From NCBI RefSeq assembly GCF_026241225.1, contig NZ_JAPFQP010000002.1:186001-250000 (forward strand): a stretch of 64,000 nucleotides of DNA, written 5' to 3'. The stretch comes from Lentiprolixibacter aurantiacus (lineage in GTDB: Bacteria; Bacteroidota; Bacteroidia; Flavobacteriales; Flavobacteriaceae). A model generated the notes under the pieces. It worked only from the letters and a program-made list of their open reading frames with translations, ran no database searches and had not been told where the DNA came from. Positions 53,325 through 62,123 of this stretch are shown in pieces. Made by a program: the position numbers and the translations under genes. Numbering within the stretch: position 1 is the first letter of the stretch; every line of letters begins with the position of its first letter.

Positions 53325-55604
53325 TTGTATAAGGTACTGAGCACATATACCGGCCCTCTTCAATGGAACACAACTACTGTTCCTGAGGATCTTCTTTGGT
53401 ATATGACGGCAACATTCCTGTTCCTTACGCTGGCATACCTGAGTTCTGTATTTTATTTCCGTAACCGCATAAATAACAAAACATCCCGGGAAGCCGGGCG
53501 AAAAAAGGAGCTCGCTCCTATGATCAGTAAATTCCTGTTCTACACCGAAGAGGATCCGCTTGAGGCCAGACAGGAGTATGTTCAGCTCAAAATCCAGATT
53601 CGGCAGTTGCTCAAGGATGGACTAACCCGAACCGTATTGAGCGAGGTATTGCGGGATTTGAAAAAAGATGTCTCCGGTAGTGCACGAAAGGAACTGCTGA
53701 ATCTTTATTCAGACCTGGGGCTACAGGAAAATGCCATTAAGAGGCTAAGGAGTAGCAAGTGGCAAGTCTTGTCCGGAGCTATACTGGAACTTACCCAAAT
53801 GGAGATAAAGGAAGCTTATGGCCTCATAAAAAAGCACATTAACCACCGAAGGAGCGTTGTCCGAAAGCAAGCCCAGATTGCCACGGTATCCTTGAAAAAT
53901 GAAGGCATTAACTACTTCCTGGATTCCAACAGATACCCCATTTCAGAATGGCAGCAATTGAAATTACTGGATGTGATACGCCATTTGGAAGGGTTTGAGC
54001 CCCCTAAATTCAAGAACTGGCTTACCTCAAAAAATACTGATGTGGTGCTATTTGCACTTCGGCTAATCAAATACTACAAGCAGAATGATGCCGCAAAGGC
54101 GATTATCCGGCTGGTAAACCATAAGAACCAGCATATCAGAATAGAAGCTATACAGTGCATAAGGGAATTCAATTTACAGGAAGCTGTAGATACACTTAAA
54201 AAGGCCTTTTCCAAAGGGAATGAAGAAGTAAAGCTCTTAATACTCGATTCGATTGGATTGCTCGGAGACCTGAGCGATATTCATTTTTTGCAAAACATTG
54301 CAAATAATAGCTCTACCCATATCATCTCCGGTAAAGCATTAAGCGTTATAAATACATTAAAACCAGAAACAATCCTTCCCGATGAAGGCATTGAAACCAC
54401 TAAAGAAATTATAAACACCGCACCCCAGGACAAACCTGAAAACATGAAGCAAAAGGAAAAAGAAGCACTTTCTGTGCATCTCCCAAAACCGGATCTTCCA
54501 AAAAACCCCGAACAATGGGAGGATTTTCTGGACCCGGATTTTGAAGACGAGCTAATCTTTAGTCAATGTTGCCTGGAAGAATTCCGGGACCTCATTCAGG
54601 AAATTGGAGAACCCTTGTTGAAATCTGGTGATCCCGGTACACTTCCCCTAGATTTCCTGCCCCTGGTTATTTCCGAGGCAAAAGAAGAAATACAGGAAAC
54701 TGCCACACCAAAACAACCAACAACCGAAAACTCATCAGGGCCCACTTATAATTGTGATTACCCGCTGCATGCTGAAGAACGCATTACCCGCGAAATTGAG
54801 GCATTGCTAGAAATAGAAATCGAAGGCAAACCAGAACAGGAAGAAGATGACGCTTTTAACCTGAATTTCCTTCCCATTCTTGTTGATGATCCCGGTATAC
54901 CGGAAGAGGAAGACATGGGTGATCCTGATTTAAGATCTATTGAGGTCATTGCTGAGACACTCAGGTACAAGGTTCCGGAAGCATTTGACAGAGCAGACAA
55001 ACCAACTGAAAACTATAGCCTTCAGGTACCACCTGAAGAGTCCTTTGAAGCGGTGAAGGCCATAGACTGGTCCGCTATTGCAAGCAAGAACCTGGAGGTT
55101 AGCATGGAGAAAAAGGAAAAAGCTGTGATAAGCGGGAAGCTTGAAGATCAGGAAGAACTTTACGGGTTTAGCATTTTCCAGGAACTTTTCCGCACTGCCG
55201 ATACAGAATCCAAGCTCATACTTTTAGATGAAGTGCTGGCTGTAGGGGACGAAAAGGAGGTGTACTTTCTGAAAACTTTATCGGACGACCCCTCAGAGCT
55301 CGTACAAAAAAAAGCCTCAAAAATTCTTGCAGATTTAAGTAAACAACTGGAACAGCAGAAATCAAAAGAAGAACCGGTAGTGGTCAGTGGAGCCCGGGTA
55401 AATGAGCAGGCTGTTCCCGATGTCCTGTTTGAGCTTAGCTTTGAGCCGGAAGAGGATTGTTTCCGGGACCCTGATGAAGATGAACCAGAACTTATAGCAA
55501 GGCGATCCAAACAGCCGGTAGAGAAAAAAGCTGAAAATCCGGGAAATTTTCTTGGCAACTTTATCTCCCTAACGCATAAAATATTGGAAAAAGTCTATGG
55601 ATAG
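53325..55604 (+). CDS. Membrane-anchored HEAT-repeat protein
   Basis: 759 residues from TTG 53325 (first in-frame ATG is at 53403, which would cut off 26 residues). One N-terminal transmembrane helix (MTATFLFLTLAYLSSVFYF), then an alpha-helical HEAT-like solenoid (about residues 120-340, for example KSHWQVLS-type and RSVVRKQAQIATVSL, IRIEAIQCIREF), a long acidic low-complexity linker (about 365-600) and a further HEAT-like end at about 610-690. Probably a scaffold on the inner face of the membrane linking the receiver to the enzymes encoded downstream. Overlaps the glycosyltransferase start by 8 bases. Confidence 0.78.
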   Translation: MYKVLSTYTGPLQWNTTTVPEDLLWYMTATFLFLTLAYLSSVFYFRNRINNKTSREAGRKKELAPMISKFLFYTEEDPLEARQEYVQLKIQIRQLLKDGLTRTVLSEVLRDLKKDVSGSARKELLNLYSDLGLQENAIKRLRSSKWQVLSGAILELTQMEIKEAYGLIKKHINHRRSVVRKQAQIATVSLKNEGINYFLDSNRYPISEWQQLKLLDVIRHLEGFEPPKFKNWLTSKNTDVVLFALRLIKYYKQNDAAKAIIRLVNHKNQHIRIEAIQCIREFNLQEAVDTLKKAFSKGNEEVKLLILDSIGLLGDLSDIHFLQNIANNSSTHIISGKALSVINTLKPETILPDEGIETTKEIINTAPQDKPENMKQKEKEALSVHLPKPDLPKNPEQWEDFLDPDFEDELIFSQCCLEEFRDLIQEIGEPLLKSGDPGTLPLDFLPLVISEAKEEIQETATPKQPTTENSSGPTYNCDYPLHAEERITREIEALLEIEIEGKPEQEEDDAFNLNFLPILVDDPGIPEEEDMGDPDLRSIEVIAETLRYKVPEAFDRADKPTENYSLQVPPEESFEAVKAIDWSAIASKNLEVSMEKKEKAVISGKLEDQEELYGFSIFQELFRTADTESKLILLDEVLAVGDEKEVYFLKTLSDDPSELVQKKASKILADLSKQLEQQKSKEEPVVVSGARVNEQAVPDVLFELSFEPEEDCFRDPDEDEPELIARRSKQPVEKKAENPGNFLGNFISLTHKILEKVYG

Positions 55605-57024
55605 CGGGATGTTCCATATGATCCTGGATTACATCAATATTGTATTTCTGATATTCAGTATCATGCTGGTATTGCTATTTACCGGCATGGCCTACCTGTC
55701 TACTCTCAATTCTATACATTACCGAAAGAAGAACAGCTTTGGTGATTTTTCTAAAGTAATGGCTTCGCCTATTTCACCTGGTATTACCATAATAGCCCCG
55801 GCCTACAATGAAGCACTGACCATAGTGGAAAATATCAGGTCTTTACTATCACTGCAGTATGTGAATTACGAAGTGATGGTAGTCAATGACGGAAGCAGGG
55901 ACGATACCCTGAAAAAAATGATCGACGCTTACGATCTGGTGAAGGTTGATAAGAGCATTGACCCCAACTGGCCTTGCAAACCCATCAAAGGTATCTATAA
56001 ATCACGCCAGCGTTCCTTTTCCAGGCTCACCGTTATTGATAAAGTTAATGGGGGTAAATCTGACGCCCTTAATACAGGGATGCGACTTTCTGAAAACAGG
56101 TATGTTGGATGTATCGATGTAGATTGCCTCTTATTGCCAGAGGCCTTGCTTCATGTGGTAAAGGCATTTTATCAGCGTTCAGAAAAACGAGTGATAGCTG
56201 TGGGAGGCGTTATTCGTATTGCTAATAGCTGTAAAATATCAGGGGGACAACTGGAGAAGATCCGACTTCCAAAGAACTGGCTGGCTAAATTTCAATTGCT
56301 CGAGTACACGAGGTCCTTTCTTCTGGGAAGGATGGCCTGGGGACGCCTTGACAGTCTCCTGATCATTTCGGGAGCATTTGGTTTTTTTGACCGGGAAATT
56401 GCCCTGGCTGCAGGCGGCTATAATACCAAAACAGTAGGGGAGGACATGGAGATTGTATTTCGAATGAGGCGCTATATGCACGACCGAGATCTTCCTTACA
56501 CCGTTGAATACATTCCGGATCCACTTTGCTGGACAGAGGTGCCCGAAAGTACCAAAATATTAATCAATCAGCGCGATCGATGGGCTCGCGGTAACCTGGA
56601 GACCCTGTACCAGCACAAGGACATGTTCTTCAACCCACGCTATGGCCGACTGGGTATGATGAGCTATCCGTACTGGTTTTTTTATGAATGGCTGGCTCCC
56701 ATACTGGAATTCTTCGGATTCATTTCAATCCTGCTCTTTTATTACCTGGGTATTCTGAACTTAGAATTCTTCATCGCCATTACGCTGACCATTTATACCT
56801 TCTCAGTAATGTTTTCGCTTTATGCTATACTTTGGGAGGTATATACCTATAACCAGTATACCCGTATCAGGGACCTTGTAACCCTAATATTTTGTGCTTT
56901 GGTTGAACCCTTTGTTTTTCATCCCATAGTGGTCTGGTCATCTATTCGAGGAAACTACAAGAAATTATTTAAGATTAATGCCGGCTGGGGATCCCAGGTG
57001 CGTAAAGGCTTTGTAAAAGGATAG
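55597..57024 (+). CDS. Processive family 2 glycosyltransferase
   Basis: 475 residues. N-terminal membrane helix (about 12-34), catalytic domain, then four or so C-terminal helices. The full set of processive GT2 motifs is present: Asp98 in VVNDGSRDD, DVD at 174-176, GED at 281-283, and QRDRW at 325-329, as in PgaC, hyaluronan and cellulose synthases. It should polymerise a hexose or hexosamine and export it through the membrane. ATG 55597 overlaps the HEAT gene. No PilZ domain is present, so direct c-di-GMP control in this protein is unlikely. Confidence 0.9.
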   Translation: MDSGMFHMILDYINIVFLIFSIMLVLLFTGMAYLSTLNSIHYRKKNSFGDFSKVMASPISPGITIIAPAYNEALTIVENIRSLLSLQYVNYEVMVVNDGSRDDTLKKMIDAYDLVKVDKSIDPNWPCKPIKGIYKSRQRSFSRLTVIDKVNGGKSDALNTGMRLSENRYVGCIDVDCLLLPEALLHVVKAFYQRSEKRVIAVGGVIRIANSCKISGGQLEKIRLPKNWLAKFQLLEYTRSFLLGRMAWGRLDSLLIISGAFGFFDREIALAAGGYNTKTVGEDMEIVFRMRRYMHDRDLPYTVEYIPDPLCWTEVPESTKILINQRDRWARGNLETLYQHKDMFFNPRYGRLGMMSYPYWFFYEWLAPILEFFGFISILLFYYLGILNLEFFIAITLTIYTFSVMFSLYAILWEVYTYNQYTRIRDLVTLIFCALVEPFVFHPIVVWSSIRGNYKKLFKINAGWGSQVRKGFVKG

Positions 57025-57026
57025 TA

Positions 57027-59414
57027 ATGGGTTTTACAGGTCAAATAAAAGTGAAAAATGGTAAAACAGGGCTGAAGGAGTATATTCAGTTGGCCTTGGC
57101 TTTTTTCCTCACGCTATCCCTGCTGTCCCTTTATCAAAATGTTCGTTTATTCAGTGAAGGTGTACTGGATGGGATATTCACTAAAAGCCTGTTCCTGTCA
57201 TTCTTGCATCATTCCGGATTTGCATCCCTGGTAGCCCTGATCGGGGTTGTTGTCTTTAATCTCTACAGAAAAAGCAAGCCTGAAAAAGGATTTAGGCTTA
57301 TGGGCTATGCCTTCTGGGTTTTGCTGGTGATTGAAGGTTTGCTGATGGAGTTTTATCTGCAGCATTACGAAATACTAGAGTCCGGGTTCTGGGGACGCTA
57401 TTTCACCTTAACGTCTTTAGGCAACTTTATGCTATTGCTACTGGCATATACCATTGCATCTGCCATATGGTTTCACCTTTTTTACCGCCTGACTTCTTCT
57501 GTATATCGGGCAATTAGCAGGATGTACCCTTTTACCATCATTCTGCTCAGCTTGTTCCTGGCCACGCTGGCCACAAACAAAAAGCCTGTCAACGAAAATA
57601 AAACACAACACCTGCTTGCTGCAGTCATCAATGAAGCATTTAGCTGGGATGAGTATGAAGGGGAAGAAGAATATCCCCTGTCCAGGCCATTTGTTCCGCT
57701 GGACGGACTTGGGGATTATTTCAATTTACTTGGCGAAAAACCCAACCTGGTATTTATAGTTGTAGATGGCCTGGGTGCTGAATTTATAGGGCATAATGCC
57801 ATTTATGAAGGATTTACGCCTTTCCTTAATTCCCTTGCACATAATTCGCTTTTCTGGCCCAATCATTTGAGCAATACCGGAGAGAGTCATGCGGCTTTAC
57901 CAACAATACTGGGCTCCCTTCCCTTTGGGGAAAATGGTTTTACCAAGCTTGAAAACCCCGTTAACCGGCATACCTTGTTTGGTGTCCTCAAAAAGAGCGG
58001 TTATCATACTTCTTTCTATTATGGGGGCAATACTGCTCTGCATCAGCTGGACAGGTTCCTGTTTGAAGAACATGTGGACCTGGTTGTGGATCAGAAAAAT
58101 TTCGGGGATAATTTCACCCGACAGGAAGAAGACAGAGCTGGAATTTCCCTGGGATACCCAGATAAGGAACTTTTCCGGAACTGGGCCTCCATGCAGAAAC
58201 CAGCTGCAAAGCCTCGTATCGAGGTTTTCCTGAATCTGAGTTCTCAAAGTCCCTACCTGATCCCGGAGAGCCTGAAATATCAATCCCGGGTAGACGAAAT
58301 TCTGAAAAAGGAAAAATTTCCTGATCAAATCGCCAGGAGGATCAGGAAAAGCAAATCTCTTTTTGCGAGTTTATTATATACAGATGAAGCCATAAAAGAA
58401 CTGATACGCAATTATAGCAGGCTACCTGAATACCAACGCACCCTTTTTGTGATTACCGGAAGCCATAATGTAACTGAATTGCCTGGTGCTGACGAACTGA
58501 ACCGCTATAGGGTGCCTTTGTTCATTTACAGCCCTATGGTAAGGGAGCCAAAGACAATGAAACCTCTTGTTTCACATGCTGATATTGCTCCTGCGTTGTT
58601 ACAGATGCTCCATAAACACTATGCCGTAAAACTACCGGAACAGGTTTCCTGGCTGGGAAATCAGCTCACGGGGAATCGGGTATTTGATGCCGAGAAAACG
58701 GTGCCCCTGTATCGATACGGGAAGGGAATCAAGGACTTCATTTCCGGCAGATACTTTCTTTCAGGTAACAAATTATTCAGTCTGGATGGAGCCTTACGTC
58801 CAATACAGGTTAAAGACGGAGAATTGAAGGATTCTATCCGTGAGAAACTAGATTACTTCCGGTCCGTAAACAAATACGTCACCCGGGAAAATAAATTAAT
58901 ACCAGAGGCTTATTGCTTGTTTGCTAATAAAATTGATCCTCCTTCGGCAGAGGAACAGGTTTGGATCAACAGTGTATTCCACGGTAAGGATTATGACAAT
59001 GCCTACGAAACCGCAAGAGACCTGGCTCTGGATGGAGACAGGGAAAGAGCATTGCTCTTATGCAGATACATCCTGAATAAGGTACCCGGGCATGTGGATA
59101 CAGAAGTCCTCATGGGTCGTGTTTATGGATGGCAGGGTCAGTATAGCAAAGCGGTAGAATTGCTGGAGCGTACAGTGCAGAAGTACCCGGTATATACCGA
59201 TGCTTATTCTGCCTTGCTCGATATTTACTTCTGGTCTGGACAGAACAACAAAGTCCCCTTATTGGAACGGCAGATTGAACTTCATGGACTAAAGTCTACT
59301 CAGCTAAAGATCAAAATAAAAAGGGCATATAACCGGTTAAAGGAACAGTCCGGGCTAAGGGCAATGATAGAAGGTAATGGACCAGTAAGCCAAAATGATA
59401 AAACAGAACCATGA
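57027..59414 (+). CDS. Membrane phosphatase-superfamily enzyme with C-terminal TPRs
   Basis: 795 residues. About five N-terminal transmembrane helices, then an alkaline-phosphatase/sulfatase-fold domain like LTA synthases and phosphoethanolamine transferases: Asp247 in FIVVDGLGAEF, the nucleophile region NTGESHAALPT, and HADIAPALLQM. The usual late metal motif GDH reads GSH (Ser479, His480). The last 150 residues are TPR-like (YETARDLALDGDRERALLL ... GRVYGWQGQYSKAV). Likely modifies a lipid or glycan on the outer face of the inner membrane. The next gene overlaps by four bases. Confidence 0.82.
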   Translation: MGFTGQIKVKNGKTGLKEYIQLALAFFLTLSLLSLYQNVRLFSEGVLDGIFTKSLFLSFLHHSGFASLVALIGVVVFNLYRKSKPEKGFRLMGYAFWVLLVIEGLLMEFYLQHYEILESGFWGRYFTLTSLGNFMLLLLAYTIASAIWFHLFYRLTSSVYRAISRMYPFTIILLSLFLATLATNKKPVNENKTQHLLAAVINEAFSWDEYEGEEEYPLSRPFVPLDGLGDYFNLLGEKPNLVFIVVDGLGAEFIGHNAIYEGFTPFLNSLAHNSLFWPNHLSNTGESHAALPTILGSLPFGENGFTKLENPVNRHTLFGVLKKSGYHTSFYYGGNTALHQLDRFLFEEHVDLVVDQKNFGDNFTRQEEDRAGISLGYPDKELFRNWASMQKPAAKPRIEVFLNLSSQSPYLIPESLKYQSRVDEILKKEKFPDQIARRIRKSKSLFASLLYTDEAIKELIRNYSRLPEYQRTLFVITGSHNVTELPGADELNRYRVPLFIYSPMVREPKTMKPLVSHADIAPALLQMLHKHYAVKLPEQVSWLGNQLTGNRVFDAEKTVPLYRYGKGIKDFISGRYFLSGNKLFSLDGALRPIQVKDGELKDSIREKLDYFRSVNKYVTRENKLIPEAYCLFANKIDPPSAEEQVWINSVFHGKDYDNAYETARDLALDGDRERALLLCRYILNKVPGHVDTEVLMGRVYGWQGQYSKAVELLERTVQKYPVYTDAYSALLDIYFWSGQNNKVPLLERQIELHGLKSTQLKIKIKRAYNRLKEQSGLRAMIEGNGPVSQNDKTEP

Positions 59415-60634
59415 AGAACTGGGTTTACATAATTATTACAGTAATGTTCAGTTGTTTTGGTCTGATTGCCCAGGAGTACGCCTTTGATGGAGATCCGGAC
59501 AAATCCTTCTCCATAGCGCGGGAGATGGCTTTTTCAGGAGACCATCAGGGTGCCAGGGATACCCTGCAGTCTATTTTGAAAACCTATCCCGAATATACTG
59601 ATGTGCGAAGCCTCCTGGCGAAGACTTATACCTGGGATGGGGCTTATTCGGAGGCAAGAGCTCAATTCAACCGCATCACTTCAAGGGAACGGGAAAACAG
59701 AGAAGTCTGGATGGCAGCGGTAAAAAATGAGATCTATGCCGAAAATGAGCATATTGCTCTGGGCCTTGTAAACAAGGCATTAGTATACCTGCCTGATGAA
59801 GCCACATTGATCAGTCTTAAGTCTGATATCATTCACCGCATGAAACGAAAGCAAAAAGCTGCGAGTATCCGGTCTGAAGCAGAAAAGGAAACCGATGTAA
59901 ACATTGCCAAAAACAGCATGGAATTTGGCAATGCTGTAGACGTGTTTGACGCCTTTTACGAGCCCATGGTTTACGCCTCCGTTGCCTATACTCGACAGAC
60001 AAAAATTGGTAAACTTATCCCCCGGATCAACTATAGTAACAGATTCAATACTAACGGCTTACAATATGAAATTGATGTTTACCCCAGATTGTCCAAAAAA
60101 CTTCACGGGTATATAAACTATGGCTATTCTGCCGATGTGATCTACCCCACACACAGGGCAGGAGCAGAGCTCTATTTGAATTTGCCCAGCGCCCTGGAAT
60201 TATCAGCAGGTATGCGTTACCTCGGTTTTACTAACAGCTCCACGACCATCCTTACGGGTTCTGTTGGGTTGTACCGGGGAGATTATTATTTCTCACTAAG
60301 GCCATACATTACCCCTACAAACAGACAAACCGGATTTTCGGGTAATTTACTGGGCAGGAAGTATTTAAGGAATAAATACCATTACCTGGGTGTTAATTTG
60401 GGAATAGGCTATGCGCCGGAACTCAGGCAGCTGAGTGCCAATAACATCTTACTGGCAGAAACACTGTTTTTTATTGAAAGTCAGCAGCTTCTGCTGGAAT
60501 ACCAGTTTACTTCCCGGGATGAGGCGCATCGCTACAGGGCTAACCTGGGAATTACAAGGCAGGAGTATGTTCCGTCTCCGGGTAATTTCTTCTGGGCTTT
60601 ATCTGCTGGCATGACCTATCAGGTGGCATTTTAG
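59411..60634 (+). CDS. TPR plus outer-membrane beta-barrel protein (YaiO-like)
   Basis: 407 residues, signal peptide about 20 residues (ending FGLIAQ). Residues 25-150 are TPR-like (SFSIAREMAFSGDHQGARDTL ... KTYTWDGAYSEARAQF); residues 165-407 look like a YaiO-type barrel, with alternating aromatic strands and a final aromatic residue (TYQVAF), the normal outer-membrane signal. Its TPR part matches the tail of the preceding protein. The plan, periplasmic TPRs plus barrel, resembles PgaA and other polysaccharide porins. Last gene of the operon. Confidence 0.84.
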   Translation: MKNWVYIIITVMFSCFGLIAQEYAFDGDPDKSFSIAREMAFSGDHQGARDTLQSILKTYPEYTDVRSLLAKTYTWDGAYSEARAQFNRITSRERENREVWMAAVKNEIYAENEHIALGLVNKALVYLPDEATLISLKSDIIHRMKRKQKAASIRSEAEKETDVNIAKNSMEFGNAVDVFDAFYEPMVYASVAYTRQTKIGKLIPRINYSNRFNTNGLQYEIDVYPRLSKKLHGYINYGYSADVIYPTHRAGAELYLNLPSALELSAGMRYLGFTNSSTTILTGSVGLYRGDYYFSLRPYITPTNRQTGFSGNLLGRKYLRNKYHYLGVNLGIGYAPELRQLSANNILLAETLFFIESQQLLLEYQFTSRDEAHRYRANLGITRQEYVPSPGNFFWALSAGMTYQVAF

Positions 60635-60690
60635 CTAATTTTTCATCACATTATAGCAAACCACAAAAAAGCCAGCGTACACCACATTTT

Positions 60691-60722
60691 TTTGTAGCCA
60701 CATACTAAGAAGCTTAAGTTTA
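60691..60722 (+). promoter_or_regulatory. Putative promoter of the twin-peptide unit
   Basis: TTTG at 60691-60694, 20 bases, then TAAGTTTA at 60715-60722 (one mismatch to TAnnTTTG, the same A-ending form as the his promoter). Transcription would begin near 60729. A perfect inverted repeat AGGAGA-TT-TCTCCT (60734-60747) follows in the leader. Confidence 0.6.
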
Positions 60723-60773
60723 AGTTATGTAATAGGAGATTTCTCCTAAAGCATACCTAAACCCAGACTTATC

Positions 60774-60872
60774 ATGTTATACGATACCTACGGGGAGGAG
60801 TACTTGAATTTCCTCCGCGAATTGAATGAAATTTTAAGTTTAAACGAATTAGCTGAGTTGGACTACCTGTAG
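60774..60872 (+). CDS. Twin peptide A, 32 residues
   Basis: ATG 60774 to TAG 60872. Short, acidic and amphipathic (YLNFLRELNEIL core, ending LDYL), with no signal peptide. It is a homologue of twin peptide B, which is exactly the same length: 11 identities of 32 without gaps, 8 of them within 12 residues. The pair sits between a plausible promoter and a strong terminator, with nothing else in the unit. Function unknown; peptide signal, kinase partner or small toxin are possible. Confidence 0.62.
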   Translation: MLYDTYGEEYLNFLRELNEILSLNELAELDYL

Positions 60873-60902
60873 TCCAACCGGCTATTTCCAATTCCAAATC
60901 TT

Positions 60903-61001
60903 ATGGCGACACACAACGACAATGCCGATTACGTAAACTTTATTGAAAGATTGAACGAGATCCTTATGGATTACGATATTAGCCGTTTAAACTATTCTTA
61001 G
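60903..61001 (+). CDS. Twin peptide B, 32 residues
   Basis: ATG 60903 to TAG 61001, 30 bases after peptide A. Core YVNFIERLNEIL followed by MDYDISRLNYS; the N-terminal nine residues are unlike those of A. Conservation is concentrated in the helix Y-x-N-F-x-x-x-L-N-E-I-L and the late L-x-Y. Terminator 30 bases downstream. Confidence 0.62.
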   Translation: MATHNDNADYVNFIERLNEILMDYDISRLNYS

Positions 61002-61030
61002 CGGTTTATTTAGTGTACAAATGAAATGGT

Positions 61031-61060
61031 AATGCCCCGGAGTCCGGGGCATTATTTTTT
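61031..61060 (+). terminator. Strong terminator of the twin-peptide unit
   Basis: Perfect 10-base stem AATGCCCCGG / CCGGGGCATT with an AGT loop, then ATTTTTT. On the minus strand the sequence after the stem is not T-rich, so it serves the plus-strand unit rather than rpoD. Confidence 0.92.
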
Positions 61061-61076
61061 ATGAGTACTGTGGGGA

Positions 61077-61940
61077 TTATCCCAGGTAGTTTTTCAACAA
61101 TTTACTCCTGGAATTGTGCCTTAGTTTGCGTATGGCTTTTTCACGAATTTGCCTCACTCTCTCCCGGGTCAGATCAAATGTCTGGCCAATTTCTGCCAGT
61201 GTCATGGAGGGCTGATCACCTATACCGTAATATAGTTTAACCACATCTGCCTCCCTTGGCGACAGTGTGTCCAGGGCACGGTTGATTTCCGTATTCAGCG
61301 ATTGCTGCATTAAGCCGCGGTCTGGCCTTGGAGATTCGGCCGAATTCATCACGTCATAAAGGTTCACGTCTTCACCTTCCTTAAGCGGTGCATCCATGGA
61401 TATGTGCCGACCGGAATTCTTAAGCGATTGTTTTACCTCTGTCAGGGTCATGTCCAGTTCCTGGGCAATTTCCTCAGCTGAAGGAGGGCGTTGATGCGCC
61501 TGCTCCAGGTAGGAAAAAGTCTTTTTGATCTTATTAATGGATCCGATTTTGTTGAGGGGTAGCCTCACAACCCTGGATTGCTCTGCCAGTGCCTGCAATA
61601 TGGATTGTCGAATCCACCAGACGGCGTAGGAGATAAACTTGAATCCCCGTGTTTCATCAAACCGTTTGGCAGCCTTTACAAGACCCACATTCCCTTCATT
61701 GATAAGGTCGGGTAATTTAAGGCCTTGATTCTGATATTGTTTGGCAACGGAAACCACAAATCTTAAGTTGGCATTGGTTAGTTTTTCCAGGGCGGCCTGA
61801 TCTCCCTCTCTTATGCGCTGGGCAAGTTCAACTTCTTCTGCAGCCGTGATCAATTCAATTTTACTGATGTCCTGCAGATATTTGTCTAAAGATTTGGATT
61901 CCCGGTTTGTTACCTGCTTGACGATCTTAAGTTGCCTCAT
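61077..61940 (-). CDS. rpoD: Primary sigma factor RpoD/SigA (Bacteroidota type)
   Basis: 287 residues. The compact Bacteroidota housekeeping sigma: no region 1.1, a 1.2 region ([34 protein letters not shown]), region 2 with [30 protein letters not shown] and [10 protein letters not shown], region 3, and region 4 ([15 protein letters not shown] ... [28 protein letters not shown]). It reads the TAnnTTTG promoters found in this window. Starts at ATG 61940. A 9-base inverted repeat lies about 80 bases upstream. Confidence 0.97.
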   Translation of the reverse strand: MRQLKIVKQVTNRESKSLDKYLQDISKIELITAAEEVELAQRIREGDQAALEKLTNANLRFVVSVAKQYQNQGLKLPDLINEGNVGLVKAAKRFDETRGFKFISYAVWWIRQSILQALAEQSRVVRLPLNKIGSINKIKKTFSYLEQAHQRPPSAEEIAQELDMTLTEVKQSLKNSGRHISMDAPLKEGEDVNLYDVMNSAESPRPDRGLMQQSLNTEINRALDTLSPREADVVKLYYGIGDQPSMTLAEIGQTFDLTRERVRQIREKAIRKLRHNSRSKLLKNYLG

Positions 61941-62015
61941 ATGTATATCTTGGAGTTAAAGGTTACAAGCATTCATTATACACTTTTATTATTATTTTTC
62001 CAAAAGGAATTGAAA

Positions 62016-62040
62016 TTTCTTATACATGAGTTATAAGAAA
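62016..62040. repeat. Perfect inverted repeat between rpoD and the DUF6155 gene
   Basis: TTTCTTATA (62016-62024), seven bases, TATAAGAAA (62032-62040). Nine perfect base pairs with a spacer that suits a dimeric regulator; no T-run follows, so it is not a terminator. It lies in the 183-base gap between the divergent genes. Confidence 0.6.
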
Positions 62041-62123
62041 GGTATCCAGAGCCCTAGGTTACCCTTGTCCTGTTCTCGATTGTTTTACATGCTGACCTTT
62101 CCAGATATGCGTATATTCGTTGT

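Noticed and set aside
62112-62119. TATATTCG as a -7 element of the DUF6155 gene
   Set aside because: One mismatch, only four bases before the GTG start and no -33 box at the right distance; too weak to list.
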